From positions 76,359,992 to 76,423,991 of the forward strand of contig NC_060253.1 of assembly GCF_921293095.1 (NCBI RefSeq): DNA of 64,000 bases. Reading direction: 5' to 3'. Made by a program: the position numbers and the translations under genes. Below the pieces are notes generated by a model, which worked only from the letters and a program-made list of their open reading frames with translations, made no database searches and was not told where the DNA came from. Every line of letters begins with the position of its first letter. Within the stretch, counting starts at the first letter, position 1. Positions 1 through 10,755 of this stretch are shown here, in pieces. Source of the DNA: Ischnura elegans (lineage: Eukaryota > Arthropoda > Insecta > Odonata > Coenagrionidae).

Positions 1-1377
1 CCTCTCGTCTCAAGCACCCGAATATCATTTCGAAAATTCTACCTTCTGTAGGATCATATCGCATCAGAGGCATTAACTTCAGAACGTAAAAACATATCCA
101 TTCCACTTAATTTAGTACGTCATTGAGAAGTTAAAATAAACTATTTGAGTACATAAATTAAATCATTTCACCACTCAATAACCGCCTGACGTTCCGAATT
201 AAATTAAACCTTGTAGAGAATATAATTTTGCAAATATTTTATATATCAGTCATTGTACAGCTAATATACATTAGCGCAACGAAGTTTAAATCAATCATTC
301 AAAAAGGATAATTTAATTTCAATTCCAATCACATTAACTAGCGAAGCAAATGTAAACTTCTTCATCTTTGTATCATAGTAAACCAAAACGTAAAAATTGT
401 AATTATCTTTGTCATTTCACCACTCATTCACATCATTAACAACATAGCACTCCGATTTATAAATTAAATTGAATGCGTAATTAAATTTTTACAAAAAAAG
501 ACATCCAACTTGGCCATGAATGGTAATAAACATTTAAATTTAGCCCCAAACCTCACCTACGAACGATTGGCGATGGTCATAAAGTCAAGTGATGTGTTGA
601 CGACGAGATAATTTTGATTGAGAGCCGGAAAACATTTGAACGTAATGTTACACTATCGCTCCTTCAATTGTTATCGAGCAGTTGATCAAACTCCACGGGA
701 ACCGGATCTTTACGTTCGATCGTAAAGTTACATATTGGCCGACATATCTATGCCAGAAAATGGGGCTAAGGCTTGTTATGATACCGTCTTTTGGGTTATT
801 ATCAAACCAGTAGTGTCATTAGTGTAAAAATTACGTTACCAACATTTACGTGCCTTCGTAGTCGGCTTATTAAGCTTGAAACACCTGTGTGCATTATAAA
901 CTTTATAACGTAATAGAGTTTCATTTATGATAAGAACATTTCAAATTGTAGCTTATGAAAAATATTTACTATGAATTGTTCACTCGTAACATAAAGATAG
1001 GAAAATGTGGATGTGCTTGGATATTGATGCTGTTTTGACCATATTATGTTATATCGAGCGCCATGGCATAGGATCATAGTAAAAATAAATCTTACGCTCT
1101 TTATCGTTATATTTTGTGAGCTCATATCAAATAAATGTTGTAATTTCTTCCTTTTTTAAGGCAACGTATCTCTCTCGGATCACTGGACAGATTTCCTGAC
1201 GCACATATTTTTTTAACTTGCACTTGGTCAACGTTCACCTTTATAAAATGTTGCTTGAATGTTTTTTTTTTTAAGGACAAATTTTTATGCTTGAGATTCA
1301 GCAAAACGCTTAGAATTGCCGACTCAACATGCCCTGAAAATTTCAACGCGAAAGCTTAAGTTTTAACAAGTATTTAC
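1..1377. other. Noncoding AT-rich stretch
   Basis: No gene, RNA or mobile-element signature was recognised here. The sequence is AT-rich with only short frames lacking any familiar protein motif. Confidence 0.5.
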
Positions 1378-1453
1378 GTCGGGGAAAAAGAGGAGTCGAA
1401 CCGGAGAAAGGCTTACTTCCGGCCTCATTCGACCGCAGCGCCGTCTCACCGAC
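1378..1453 (-). tRNA. tRNA-like relic (pseudo-tRNA or SINE head)
   Basis: Read on the minus strand this is exactly 76 nt. The first seven bases (GTCGGTG) pair with the last seven (CCCCGAC) at six of seven positions, as in an acceptor stem. A perfect polymerase III B box (GGTTCGACTCC) lies at 1392-1402. The A-box region is only loosely matched. The T stem does not pair well outside the B box, and an anticodon-like stem (AGG/CCT) is weak. I read it as a decayed tRNA gene or the head of a tRNA-derived SINE, not a working tRNA. No amino-acid identity is assigned. Confidence 0.45.
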
Positions 1454-3728
1454 GACTAGATGCGCTCAGTTTTGCATTTTTGAATTTCTGAAAAGCAAGC
1501 AGAGAAACGTACACAACTCGATTCCGCGCATGTGCATACCGCATTTATATATATACATAAAGCTTGCGCTCGAATGTGCATATCAATCCCACTCGCTTGG
1601 TTCGCAGGCGTCGTCGTCGTCATAGCGGGCAATCAGCGCCCGAACCAGTTCAAGTGATCTAATTGCTCGGGACAATTTCGACTGACCTTATCCGTCCGAG
1701 CATGCAATGAGAACATTCGCAAAGGGAGAGGTGCTTTACGTACGTACGTGGGAGGGAATATGCTAGGGAGTTGGAAGCAGGATTGAGGATTATCGGAAGA
1801 GGAGAAGAGAATCATGTATGCACGTTCAGCCTGGTCCGATTGGGACGGGCGATCCGATTCCAGGATGCGAAAACAACAAGGGGAGAGTCAAATGCGGCCA
1901 ATCAACACCGTGCGGGCATTTGACTCCCTCACTCTCTCTCTCTCTCTCTCCGACAATCGACCGGCACTTCCATTACCATCCGTCCCCTCCTTCGCTTCTT
2001 CTCGTGTTTGTTCACATGCGATAGGTTTTCAATCGCCGTTAGCAATCTGCATCAAAAGAAATTATGCATGGATATCAGGAATCAATGAAAGTCAGGAATT
2101 GATATTCATTTTGCAACTTGCGATTTTTAGTTGTTGATTCTGGAAACAGGCTCCGGCTAGCTTTATGGAGGTGCGAGCCAATCAATTTTCGTCAGTGCTT
2201 CAATCTGTGTACTTCATCCCCGCAAGATATCTAAGAGCAGCATGAGTCCCTTGACCACTAGGTGCCAAAATTCTGAAACCTAACTGGGACCCTTTTCGAC
2301 CCTTTTTTTTGTAATATTTTTTTTTTAGATTTTCCGTATTCACTGCCATTGAAGTGCCGCTTAAAATTGCATACCTACTTTCCTTGCAATTTAGGTACAA
2401 TAACCTTTGCTATAATGAGGAACATGCATGAAATTTGTTCATCATGCTTGTTAGTCTCATTGAATGGAAAATTTTTCTCACGAATCCAAACATATAAGCC
2501 AAAACTCTCCTAGTACTCCACAGACGTCAATAAATGCTAATTAAAAATGCTCGAATATCGCTTGAAGTCACGTGACCTGAAACGCCTTCTGACGTCATCG
2601 CACGGTACACCATTCTCTTCGCTAAGAGTGTACAGTGGTAGAGCCTTCAATGCAAGATATCGAAGGAAAAATCTTCGTCGAGCTTTGTAGTAGTTCCTAT
2701 AAGGACAAATTGACTTAAGAGGGATTAAAGAAAGCGAAATACCTCAGTTTACTTTTGGTCGACCTCCTTATGGCGGCTGATTTTCTGAAAAACAGTGATT
2801 GCTTCGCCACTAGCGCGATGCGGGAGTAAAATAAGGCAGGTAAATAATTATGCGATTAATGAAAATTATTTTACAAACGTTTTTAATTATTTATTTATTG
2901 TCCATTAATATTTATTATATCAATTGCTAGCTGAAAATCTATCTTATGTATTTACTTAGTTATCTACCATGTGGGACTTAGATAGTTTTCCCTAATCGGC
3001 CGAAGCTGAGATCCAAACGATCGTGAAAAGGTAAAAAAAAGAATTTCATAGACACAGAAATAAGTTTCAAATACTATTTACGCTGTACTTCCTCAAGTTG
3101 CTGTTTTTGAACAGAAACCCACTGCAGAAACGAGACGAAATTTTAGATTTTGCATTGACATGCGGCGAACTTTATGGACATCACAGCAGCAAATACTTAG
3201 TTTACCTTAGCAAAAGCATTTATATATTTCTAGTATACTCCTTATTTTTCCCCTTGGTTTAATCTTACTCAGTATTTTTCTCATGAATACCCACCTTCCT
3301 TTATGTATATAATCTTACAATCGGTGAACTATTTGGTGTGCATCCGAGAGATACTGGCGATTTGATAAAACCCTGATTCAAGAGTGGCGGGGCACTAAAT
3401 AGGATATATATAGTTTTCACACGTTTGTCTATTGAATACCCATGCTGCAATACACTTATTCCACTAACCAAATGATGTGGGTGTCCAACGTAGATTACAA
3501 TCTGCAACCAACTTATTTTGATTTAATCTTTGCAAATCTCCCCAAACAATCCCCTTTATTTGTTTCAACAACGCCTTGACAACCCAAAATATTCACAACC
3601 TACATTTTGTCGTTAAAACAGCAATTATTTTCGCCAAATTTGCATTTGAGCCCTCATAGATCGATTTTCTATCCACTTCCTCAGTCTGTGATTCTTGGAT
3701 ACCGTGCCGTGACGTCACGCTCCGATGA
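1454..3728. other. Noncoding stretch with a CT microsatellite
   Basis: No gene is recognised. It contains a (CT)n run at 1932-1950, a stem-GAAACG motif at 2561-2584 and a CRE-like palindrome TGACGTCA at 3710-3717 just before the Transib insertion. Confidence 0.45.
2561..2584 (+). repeat. Stem-GAAACG motif, weak copy
   Basis: CTTGAA is followed by the palindrome GTCACGTGAC and then CTGAAACG. It fits the recurring class described at 27269-27344, but its loop would be only two bases, so it may be chance. Confidence 0.25.
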
Positions 3729-3733
3729 CGTCG
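3729..3733. repeat. Target-site duplication CGTCG, left
   Basis: CGTCG immediately precedes the left terminal repeat and is repeated exactly at 6780-6784. A 5-bp GC-rich duplication is what Transib transposases produce. Confidence 0.85.
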
Positions 3734-3772
3734 CACAGTGGTCCGGATCCGAAAAAAGGTGGACAAAAATCA
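3734..3772 (+). repeat. Transib left terminal inverted repeat, RSS-like
   Basis: The end begins with CACAGTG (3734-3740), identical to the consensus heptamer of V(D)J recombination signals. After a 22-bp spacer comes ACAAAAATC (3763-3771), which differs at one base from the consensus nonamer. Transib ends are known to resemble the 23-bp-spacer recombination signal, and this copy shows it clearly. Confidence 0.85.
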
Positions 3773-5369
3773 TTTTTCCGACTTTCTTGAAACTCGCTTA
3801 GACTATACAAGTTATGTAGTAATATGTCTGGGGTATCATCTCTCATGCTTAATTTTTTATTAAAAAAATTGCTTGCTTAGATATATTGCGTCAAAGTAGC
3901 ACTATTTCTAATGGAAACTCGATTTTTCCGTTTTTTTCGAAAATTACGTATTTTAGATTTATTTTTGACATTACGCCGCCAATTATATTCGTAAACTAAC
4001 TTTTCAATATAATAATATAGACATTGCACTGTTATAAAATATAGATTTCAACCTTTTAGAGATGTTGATGATTGCTGTAGAATTATTTGAAGAGGAGTAA
4101 TTTTTTTCGGAAAAATTCGCATAAATGTTGAGTTATAAAAAAAGTGACGTCGATTTGCGCGAATTCGGCTATTGGTGACAATAAATTACAGTATTATAAA
4201 GATATTAGTAAAGAAATCAGCTGCAAATCTGTGCGAGTCAGCGAATAACACTGATTTATGTTCCTAGCCGCGGTAGACGTGAGCGTCGACACGCTAGCAT
4301 CAGCGCAGTGTAGGCACATGGTAAAATGTGTCTCCCAATGTTTCATGGGCCAGAATCACAAAAATAAGAATTTTAGCATTTTAAAACCTATTTTATACTT
4401 TGTAATCATCCAAACTTTAACTATGTGTGGACCAATAGAATAATTTCGGAACAATTTGAATTAGATTAAGCGCAGTTAGGATGCTGGGAGAGGAGATAAA
4501 ATATTTTCTTCGATCGCTTCTCTGAACGACTTCAATCGCGTTTTGGTAATCTATTGAAGTAAATACGACAGGCAACATGCACTGCTACTGGGAAAACCCA
4601 CTACCGGCTTCCCTTTCTTTCAAAATGAAGTGGCAAGAGACCCGTTACCCGAACACGCGCCGGAGCTTAGGGAAGTGGGAAGGGGTCCTTAGTTGGGACA
4701 TTTTACTATCTTATAACTTGGTGCACCACCCAACTTGAGTTTATTGCTATCCTAGGGGCGGTCTTACCTGTAAGTGAAGCTGCACGTGTTAATAGATGAG
4801 GTCTTTACCCTCCACCCGCCTCCTTTTGGACGGGTTGTATTGCAGGTCCGCCGCTAGTATGCATTTTCGCACAAAATCTAAACATTTCACATTTCTCTTT
4901 ACGGGGTCTAACCCTACTCCTACAAGTTATCCTGGAGAATACACACATTTCCATGGGCAAAGATTTCTCCTCTTTTTAACCCCGTCCAAATATCGGTCGT
5001 AACATTTTGGTACCCTTCAGTTTCTCCTTTTCTGTCGATGTGAACACATACCCATCGCTAATTGAGAAGTCCTATTTTGGCTACAGTTTTTGTGATTTAC
5101 AGTCATCTCCCAAAGACGTTATAGTGTTGTGATAGCTAAACAAATTGCGAGCTATTAGTTCCTGACAACCACAGAAATAAGGATTAATGAGCAGGTGTAC
5201 TATGTGTCATTTATTACCATTTCTGGTTTCCGTTTTTTAAAATTGGTCTGAGACGAGGTACCGAACTAATTTTTCATATTTTCCCTTCTATTTGATATTT
5301 AAACATTGTAGAAAGAAGACTGTTTTGTAGCTTTTTACAAACCTCTGTTTTTATTATTGACTGTCAAAA

Positions 5370-6314
5370 ATGTCATGGACATTTACGCGGCGAGAACTGC
5401 ACGAAAAAATGCTGGAGAAAAAAGAGAAAACCATAGTTACTCGAAAAAGGAATTTGAATGCATATCTAGAGGGTTGTTTCAGATTACACGGAGATGAGGA
5501 GGCAAAACTTGAGCTTATTAATTTTTTGAACGTGAAATTTATTTATTCCGACGAGAGAAGATGGCGAGCTAGTTCACGATCAATCTCTCTTTTTGGAGAG
5601 GAATGGCACCTGGTTGGACAAAATTGTTGATTTCCCTGATGTATTTCGCAACCTTCCAAGCACCTCAGGTTCGTATTTTCCTATTATTCTAATGGTGACA
5701 TGGGGTCCCCTGGGATATTGCTCTAGTAGTCTTACTTTTTAACAGGTACTTCCGATATAAAAACGGGTAGGCCACTTTTCACTACGCGCTCCAAAATTAG
5801 GAAAACGAAGTTGCTTGAAGTCAATTAATTTTAAGGAGTAGAAAAAAGTTAATCTTTCAATTCTCAACAATTTTGAGATCTCTGTCTTGTGGATTTTTGA
5901 TTTATCCGGTAAAATTTAAAAAGTTTTGCTTGGATACAGCGGAAAATTTTGTGAGACATTATGGATGGTTTTACATGCCACCCACGGAGCACAAAGTATT
6001 AATACATGGTACAGATGTCATCGAGTCGGCTCTTCTTCCTATTGGAGGACTATCGCAGGAGGCCCAGGAATCTCGCAATAAAGATATTAGAAAAGAATTT
6101 AGAAAATTAGCATCATATATATATATTTTCGGAGACTGATCCTAACATCGGACCCTTTTATTAGCACATTAGGAACTGACTGAACAAATGCCGGGGCCTT
6201 AAAGATCTTCTGCAGGAGGTTCGAGATCTCTTGGTCTTGCATGAGTCTCAAAATTCTGCGAGCGAATGCGAAGAGGAGGACGGGTGGGATTCAGAAAAAT
6301 CTGATGATGCATAA
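5370..6314 (+). pseudogene. Transib transposase pseudogene (RAG1-related)
   Basis: Remnant of the DDE transposase that would cut and paste the surrounding element. The N-terminal part starts at the ATG at 5370 (MSWTFTRRELHEKM). It loses frame in a T run near 5590, continues as WLDKIVDFPD, and is followed by a probable small intron (5669-5745, GT...AACAG). The next exon resumes with a GRP-containing basic segment. It stops at about 5824, and the centre of the protein, including the first catalytic acidic residues, is missing. From about 5918 the C-terminal part reappears: FKKFCLDTAENF, MPPTEHKVLIHG, then LSQEAQESRNK, the block expected to carry the third catalytic acid in the Transib/RAG1 family. 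Further frameshifts follow. A readable acidic tail (EEEDGWDSEKSDD) ends at the stop codon at 6312-6314. The family assignment rests on recognised motif order, not on an alignment. Confidence 0.8.
5669..5745 (+). other. Probable intron in Transib transposase
   Basis: A GTTCGT donor after CCTCAG and a pyrimidine-rich TTTTTAACAG acceptor flank 77 bp. Joining the sides keeps the reading TS-G-TS, leading into the GRP motif. Inferred from frame continuity only. Confidence 0.5.
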
Positions 6315-6740
6315 TCATAATACATCATTGTAAGTTTTAAGGCATTAACCATGCTATTTGAGAATAAAAGTCACTTAAATACTATTTTGACACTTATTTA
6401 ATAATTACTTTTAGTCCATACAGAAGAACCTCAAGAAATCTGGAAATTGCATCTCTTAAACGTGAGTCAATGAACCCAACTACTTTTAGCCGTTTTTTTG
6501 TTTATTGACTAATTTCAAAGATAATTAACTCATACTTTATAACTAATTATCATTCATTTTCATATTTTATCATGATTTGCGTTTGTATATGCAATCAGCG
6601 TTACAATTAGCCAGTTAATAAGTTAAAGTTCCACGATATCGCCTAAAATAATGGTTTTTTCGCAAAAATAACAACAGAAATGAAAATAGCATGCAAAATT
6701 ACATAAAGAGAGCAATTTTCAAAGACATACATCGAAAATC

Positions 6741-6779
6741 TGATTTTTGTCCAACTTTTTCGCGATCCGGACCTCTGTG
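6741..6779 (-). repeat. Transib right terminal inverted repeat, RSS-like
   Basis: Read inward on the minus strand it starts CACAGAG (6773-6779), has a 22-bp spacer, then ACAAAAATC (6742-6750). The spacing equals the left end, and the nonamer is identical to the left one. The heptamer differs from the left at one position but keeps the CAC that is needed for cleavage in the family. Confidence 0.83.
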
Positions 6780-6784
6780 CGTCG
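6780..6784. repeat. Target-site duplication CGTCG, right
   Basis: Exact copy of 3729-3733, directly after the right terminus. Confidence 0.85.
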
Positions 6785-8635
6785 TGTTTTCAAGCAGCCG
6801 ATGAAGATCAATTTTTAAAGACTCATAACTCAGCTAAAAAGAATTATTCATGCGCGAAATTTTCGGCGAGTACATATGAGATAGAGGCCTGCTTATTCCA
6901 GTACTTTAAAAAAATTGTGCATGCTCCCCATTACGCTGGGTTCCTAAGTATTTTCCTGGCTGTAGTAAACTATTATAGTGACTTATTTCTATGTAATGTT
7001 TCTTTTATATTCTATATCGATTTTTATTAAAGTAAAGTTAGAAATTTCGTTCCTGTCGCCTTGGTAACTCAGGTAAATTTATAAGCAGTTATCGATAATT
7101 GGAGTCGAAAACAAAAAAAAATACTAATTGAATGTACAGAAAACTCAAAAGAATGTATGGTATTACGGATAACCGAAGAAAGTAAATGTAAATTCATGAA
7201 AGGCATATTACCTAGTAGACTATTGGAATCTATAACACGTAAGATGATAAATGCCCTGACATTTTTCTGTTAAGAGGGATCCAGTCACTGCAACCATCCT
7301 TATTATAGTCTAGGAGGCAATGAAAAAGTTTTATTCTAATGTAGCCTGAATAATGAATGAATTGTTTCAACTATGCTAAAATTCTCCATTAAATTCATGA
7401 TGGAGTTTACAAATGAATAACAGTTATAAAAGATGCCGTATAACGTCGATTTGAAAGAATGGAAACGAAATGTATGTGACAGTTTTTTTCGATCTGAAAA
7501 ATATAGCCCACCAATTCAACGCCATTAATATTTCTTTATTATGGAACAACGATCCAATCTCTACTTCAAACTCGTTGGATGACATTTGCATTCCTGTTTA
7601 CATTAACGTTTCAGTCGGTTGCTCTCGCTCGAGAATAATTAATGCCTACACTCTTTCAAGCGTGGCTTCATATTTCAAATCACATCTTCTCTTGTGGATT
7701 CAGTTTCCCAATATCTTTTATCTTTTTTGATTATATACATTTTTGCCTTGTATGTTTTGTTACATTAAAGGGCCGAATTCTGTAAATGTAGGTCGGCTGA
7801 GGGACGATTTCCATCGAGGTCATCAGAGCTCTGCCATTGGACCACGAAAGGCTTACTAATTGGGGTTATTCCCACCACTTAGCTATCAGTAGGACTCAGT
7901 CGAATGAAACCACCGGAAGTTTATGCATCTCTAGAATTCGCCGCCGAAATCCAACGAGAAAAAAATAGTCGGAATTTTTAATGGTACTCCGTGCTTAGAG
8001 GTATTAAAGGCTAACCGAACGTGATGGAAGAAAAAAAAATTATTCTCACGGTCCTTTGAAATGGCAATTTCCAAGCAACTTTGCGGTTAGTTTGGATGTT
8101 GATGTATTAATGGGAACATTTATTTTCTGATCCTACGCATTCATGCTAGGTGCGAGTTATGGCTGAATTTGGGCGACCGAAGGAATGATTAAAAAACGGT
8201 ATGACATTAATAATTCTAACGCAAAGGTACCGGCTAAATGATTAAAGTTAAGATTAAAACATGAAATGATTACACGAGATTGAAGTTTAAAATTCTCTAA
8301 AACCTAATTATTTAAACTCTTTTGTGAATAATCCTACAATATTGAGAGAAATTGAAGGAAAACAATTTGTACCTTGTCATAAATTTATGCTCAGCAGGCT
8401 AATGAAAACGATATATATGTAGGTTTATGTTTTTTTGTTTTTTGCCTGTCGCATTAGTATCACATGCTGAAAATATAGAAGCAACGGCAGGATGCTCAAT
8501 GTAGAACCTTTACCTTCAAGGAAAATCTTTATCACTGCTCTCATTATTATTTCGTGGGAGTTTTGTGATAAAACTTTATAGTTTAACCGTCAATTTAATT
8601 TGAACGCTATTACTAGCGATAAATTGTAGTTCATG
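6785..8635. other. Noncoding stretch
   Basis: No gene recognised. An 86-codon frame at 7470-7730 has no familiar motif. A moderately GC-rich patch at 7770-7960, which begins and ends near GAATTC sites, looks repeat-like but was not identified. Confidence 0.4.
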
Positions 8636-8666
8636 AATCTACATCTACATCTACATCTACATAATA

Positions 8667-8699
8667 CCCTGCGAGCCACCTCTAGGGTGTTTGGCAGGG
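8667..8699. repeat. LINE 3' terminal hairpin
   Basis: Arms CCCTGCGAGCCACC and GGTGTTTGGCAGGG enclose a 5-base loop. The position just before the hexamer tail suggests the stem-loop recognised by the element's reverse transcriptase. Confidence 0.6.
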
Positions 8700-9095
8700 G
8701 GTGATCAATCACCAGCATGCAGCATGCATTTGGACTCCCACATGCACACCACACCGTCCAATAAACGTCCCGTATAATAACAAACTATACTACTATATGC
8801 TGTTAGAAATAGAATATAGAATAGAAATTCAGAAACATGCTTTAAGTTTTACATAGGCTAGTAGGCTACACTACAAGTCATGCAATCTATTTACGAGGTC
8901 TATTGCTGCCGTTATAATCTCTTATTGATCGAGGAAAAAATGACATTCGGAATCTGTCTGTTCTGCAATCTATCTCTCTTATTTTATTTATATGATCTGA
9001 TCTTCCGTAGTATGTTGGCGTCCGCAAGATATGGTTAACTTCGTCAGAAAAGACACTGCTCTTGAATTTATCTAAAAGGTTTGGTCTATTTTTCA

Positions 9096-9131
9096 ATCTA
9101 CGGTCCGACAGAAATCTACGGTCCGACAGAA
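9096..9131. repeat. Exact 18-bp tandem duplication
   Basis: The 18-bp unit ATCTACGGTCCGACAGAA occurs twice in a row (9096-9113, 9114-9131). It lies at the upstream edge of the readable LINE frame on the minus strand and keeps frame because it is a multiple of three. Confidence 0.8.
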
Positions 9132-9148
9132 TGTATAGAATAAAAATG

Positions 9149-9330
9149 TCAAATTTATTTTGCTGATGATGTATGAATTGAGGTAGAAATTAATGATTCC
9201 TTCAATTATGTTAAATCCCTTTAACAAAGTGTTTGCAGGCAGTGCAAAATAATTTTCAAGATTAAATGTTAAACACAGATGTCCAGAAAAGATGATATTG
9301 TAGAGAATAAAAGAACATTAATTTACTCTT
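9149..9330 (+). pseudogene. Possible reverse-transcriptase relic (FADDV)
   Basis: The plus strand reads YFADDV at 9158-9175. After a stop codon, a degenerate frame of about 45 codons follows, with the spacing of cysteine, lysine and MSRK residues seen after the FADD box in CR1/Jockey reverse transcriptases. Several stops interrupt it. The match is weak and could be chance. Confidence 0.3.
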
Positions 9331-9585
9331 TATATGTCTGATTCGATGTATCGATTGAGTTGGAATTAGTAAATTATTTAAATGCATTACAGTTTGATTG
9401 TGTAGCCACTGATATGGAAAAAGTTTTCTTTTCTAAAACGAAGTTAATAATCAACCCTTTTACATTAAATTTTCTCATTTTTTTAAATGCAATAGTTGTA
9501 TTTCCAATAAAAACAAGTAGGGTTTTTAACGCTCTATAATATTCATTATTTTTTTTCCTCTTCTATTCTTGACCTTGTGTAATAC

Positions 9586-9643
9586 ATTTAATAATATATC
9601 TAGGAGTTTTTTTGACCTAAAACTCCAAGATATATTATTAAAT
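9586..9643. repeat. 25-bp-arm hairpin
   Basis: Arms 9586-9610 and 9619-9643 pair with one mismatch around an 8-base loop. No coding sequence is involved. It may be a tiny fold-back element or a chance product of local inversion. Confidence 0.75.
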
Positions 9644-9778
9644 ATAATATTTATCACACTAACCTCGGGGGAATGAATCATACATCAAATTAAAGAGAAA
9701 ATCAAACAGTTTTACATAAAATCCTATAGGTTAGGGGCGGTCATCAAACAACTTTTTTCGAAATTCAAAGTTCGACAT

Positions 9779-10687
9779 ATGTCAAAATGTAGCCCGAGGT
9801 ACCAAATGAACAGAGAAAAATTTTGTTCCTGTAAGTTGACATCCTGCGGTGGCGCCAGGGCCATTTATGTTGAGTTTAGGCAACTTTTTAATGTTTACAT
9901 AGAGAAAGTCATCAACGAAATCAAGCAGAAAGCTTCGGGTGTCAATATCCACGGAGAAAAAATTAGTATGCTGCAATTTGCTGACGACATAGCAGTCATA
10001 GCCGAGACAGAGAAGGATTTGAAGAAGATGTTGACAAACATGGAAAGGACAATGGCCAGATATCAGCTGAAAATCAACAAAAAGAAGACTAAGATATTAG
10101 TTTGCAGCAAAAGAGAGGAGGCCAAAACAAACATCAACCTAGGACAGCATAAGCTTGAAGAGGTGAACGAGTTCTCTTACCTGGGAAGCCGAATTACCAG
10201 CGATGGACGGAGCAAGAAAGAAATACACAGTAGAATAGCGCAGGCGAAGAGGGCTTTTTACAAAAAGAAGAATCTTCTTACAGCTGAAAATACCAGCATA
10301 GAAGTAAGGAAACAATTCATCAGATGCTACATATGGAGTATGTTTCTCTATGGAAGCGAGGCTAGGACGTTGACAGCAGCAGAGAAGTCAAGAGTGGAAG
10401 TATTCGAAATGTGGTGCTACCGAAGAATGATGAAGATAAAATGGATTGACCGTGTGAGTAACCAGGAAGTGCTAAGGAGAGTAGGAGAAAAGAGAAGCCT
10501 CCTAAAAACATTAAGCAGAAGAAGGGACAACTTAGTGGGGCACATTTTGAGGCACGATGGTCTGATGAAGACAATCGTTGAAGGACAAGTGGAAGGGAAA
10601 AAGGGCAAGGGACGGCCCCGAATGAGTTATATCGGACAGGTTATAAAGGATGTAAAAGAGAATAAATATGTAGCTATGAAGAGATAA
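9779..10687 (+). pseudogene. Non-LTR reverse transcriptase, C-terminal part
   Basis: This 302-codon open frame holds the end of a LINE reverse transcriptase. The catalytic box FADD is at residues 67-70, preceded by the LFNVYIEKV helix. Then come the thumb-like region (FSYLGSRIT, residues about 133-141), the IWSMFLYGSEARTL segment, and the conserved C-terminal blocks MWCYRRMMKI, DRVSNQEVLRRV, LVGHILRHDG and GKGRPR. The first ~34 residues do not match and are flanking DNA read through, so the annotated ATG is not a true start. The frame closes at a TAA at 10685-10687. Beyond it, family-like coding (ADRREKWRAASNQS) continues in the same frame, so the stop is probably a late mutation. Palm motifs upstream of FADD are absent, and the protein cannot be active. 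Confidence 0.82.
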
Positions 10688-10755
10688 GCGGATAGGAGAG
10701 AGAAATGGAGAGCTGCGTCAAACCAATCTTAGGATTGTTGACTAATGATGATGTA
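9882..10755 (+). mobile_element. 5'-truncated LINE
   Basis: Recognisable reverse-transcriptase homology starts abruptly at about 9882 (LFNVYIEKVINEI) and runs to the 3' end near a short TGATGATG tail at about 10745-10755. The abrupt 5' end fits truncation during target-primed reverse transcription. A 20-bp piece of its 3' tail (10724-10743) recurs at 28296-28315. Confidence 0.75.

Larger units (their letters stand above)
3734..6779 (+). mobile_element. Transib DNA transposon (decayed, 3046 bp)
   Basis: The element is bounded by inverted repeats of at least 39 bp (34 of 39 matching) and by an exact 5-bp CGTCG duplication. Both ends start CACAG. The coding remnant at 5370-6314 matches the Transib transposase family, the relatives of RAG1. 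Total length is close to the roughly 3 kb of complete Transib elements. However, the coding part is under 1 kb, and the 1.6 kb upstream of it (3780-5369) shows no transposase similarity; it may be untranslated sequence, intron or a nested insertion. A GC-richer block at about 4580-4870 could be foreign. The copy cannot encode an active enzyme, but the termini are well preserved and could in principle be recognised in trans. Confidence 0.87.
8636..9131 (-). mobile_element. LINE 3' end with hairpin and hexamer tail
   Basis: On the minus strand, 9131 to 8887 encodes the C-terminus of a non-LTR retrotransposon protein (TDRFRMSFFPRSIRDYN), a pattern typical of Jockey/CR1-type proteins just before their stop. 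It runs without a break from a segment beginning LSDRRLKN to the stop at 8887. The 3' untranslated region follows. It ends in a hairpin (8667-8680 with 8686-8699, about 11 of 14 pairs plus one G-U) and then four copies of the hexamer written CTACAT on the plus strand. A short 3' hairpin and a microsatellite tail are the usual hallmarks of such elements. The 5' part is missing, as expected from aborted reverse transcription. Confidence 0.75.

Noticed and set aside
7766..7950. Repeat-like patch bounded by GAATTC
   Set aside because: The two GAATTC sites are not part of longer inverted arms, and no family was recognised.
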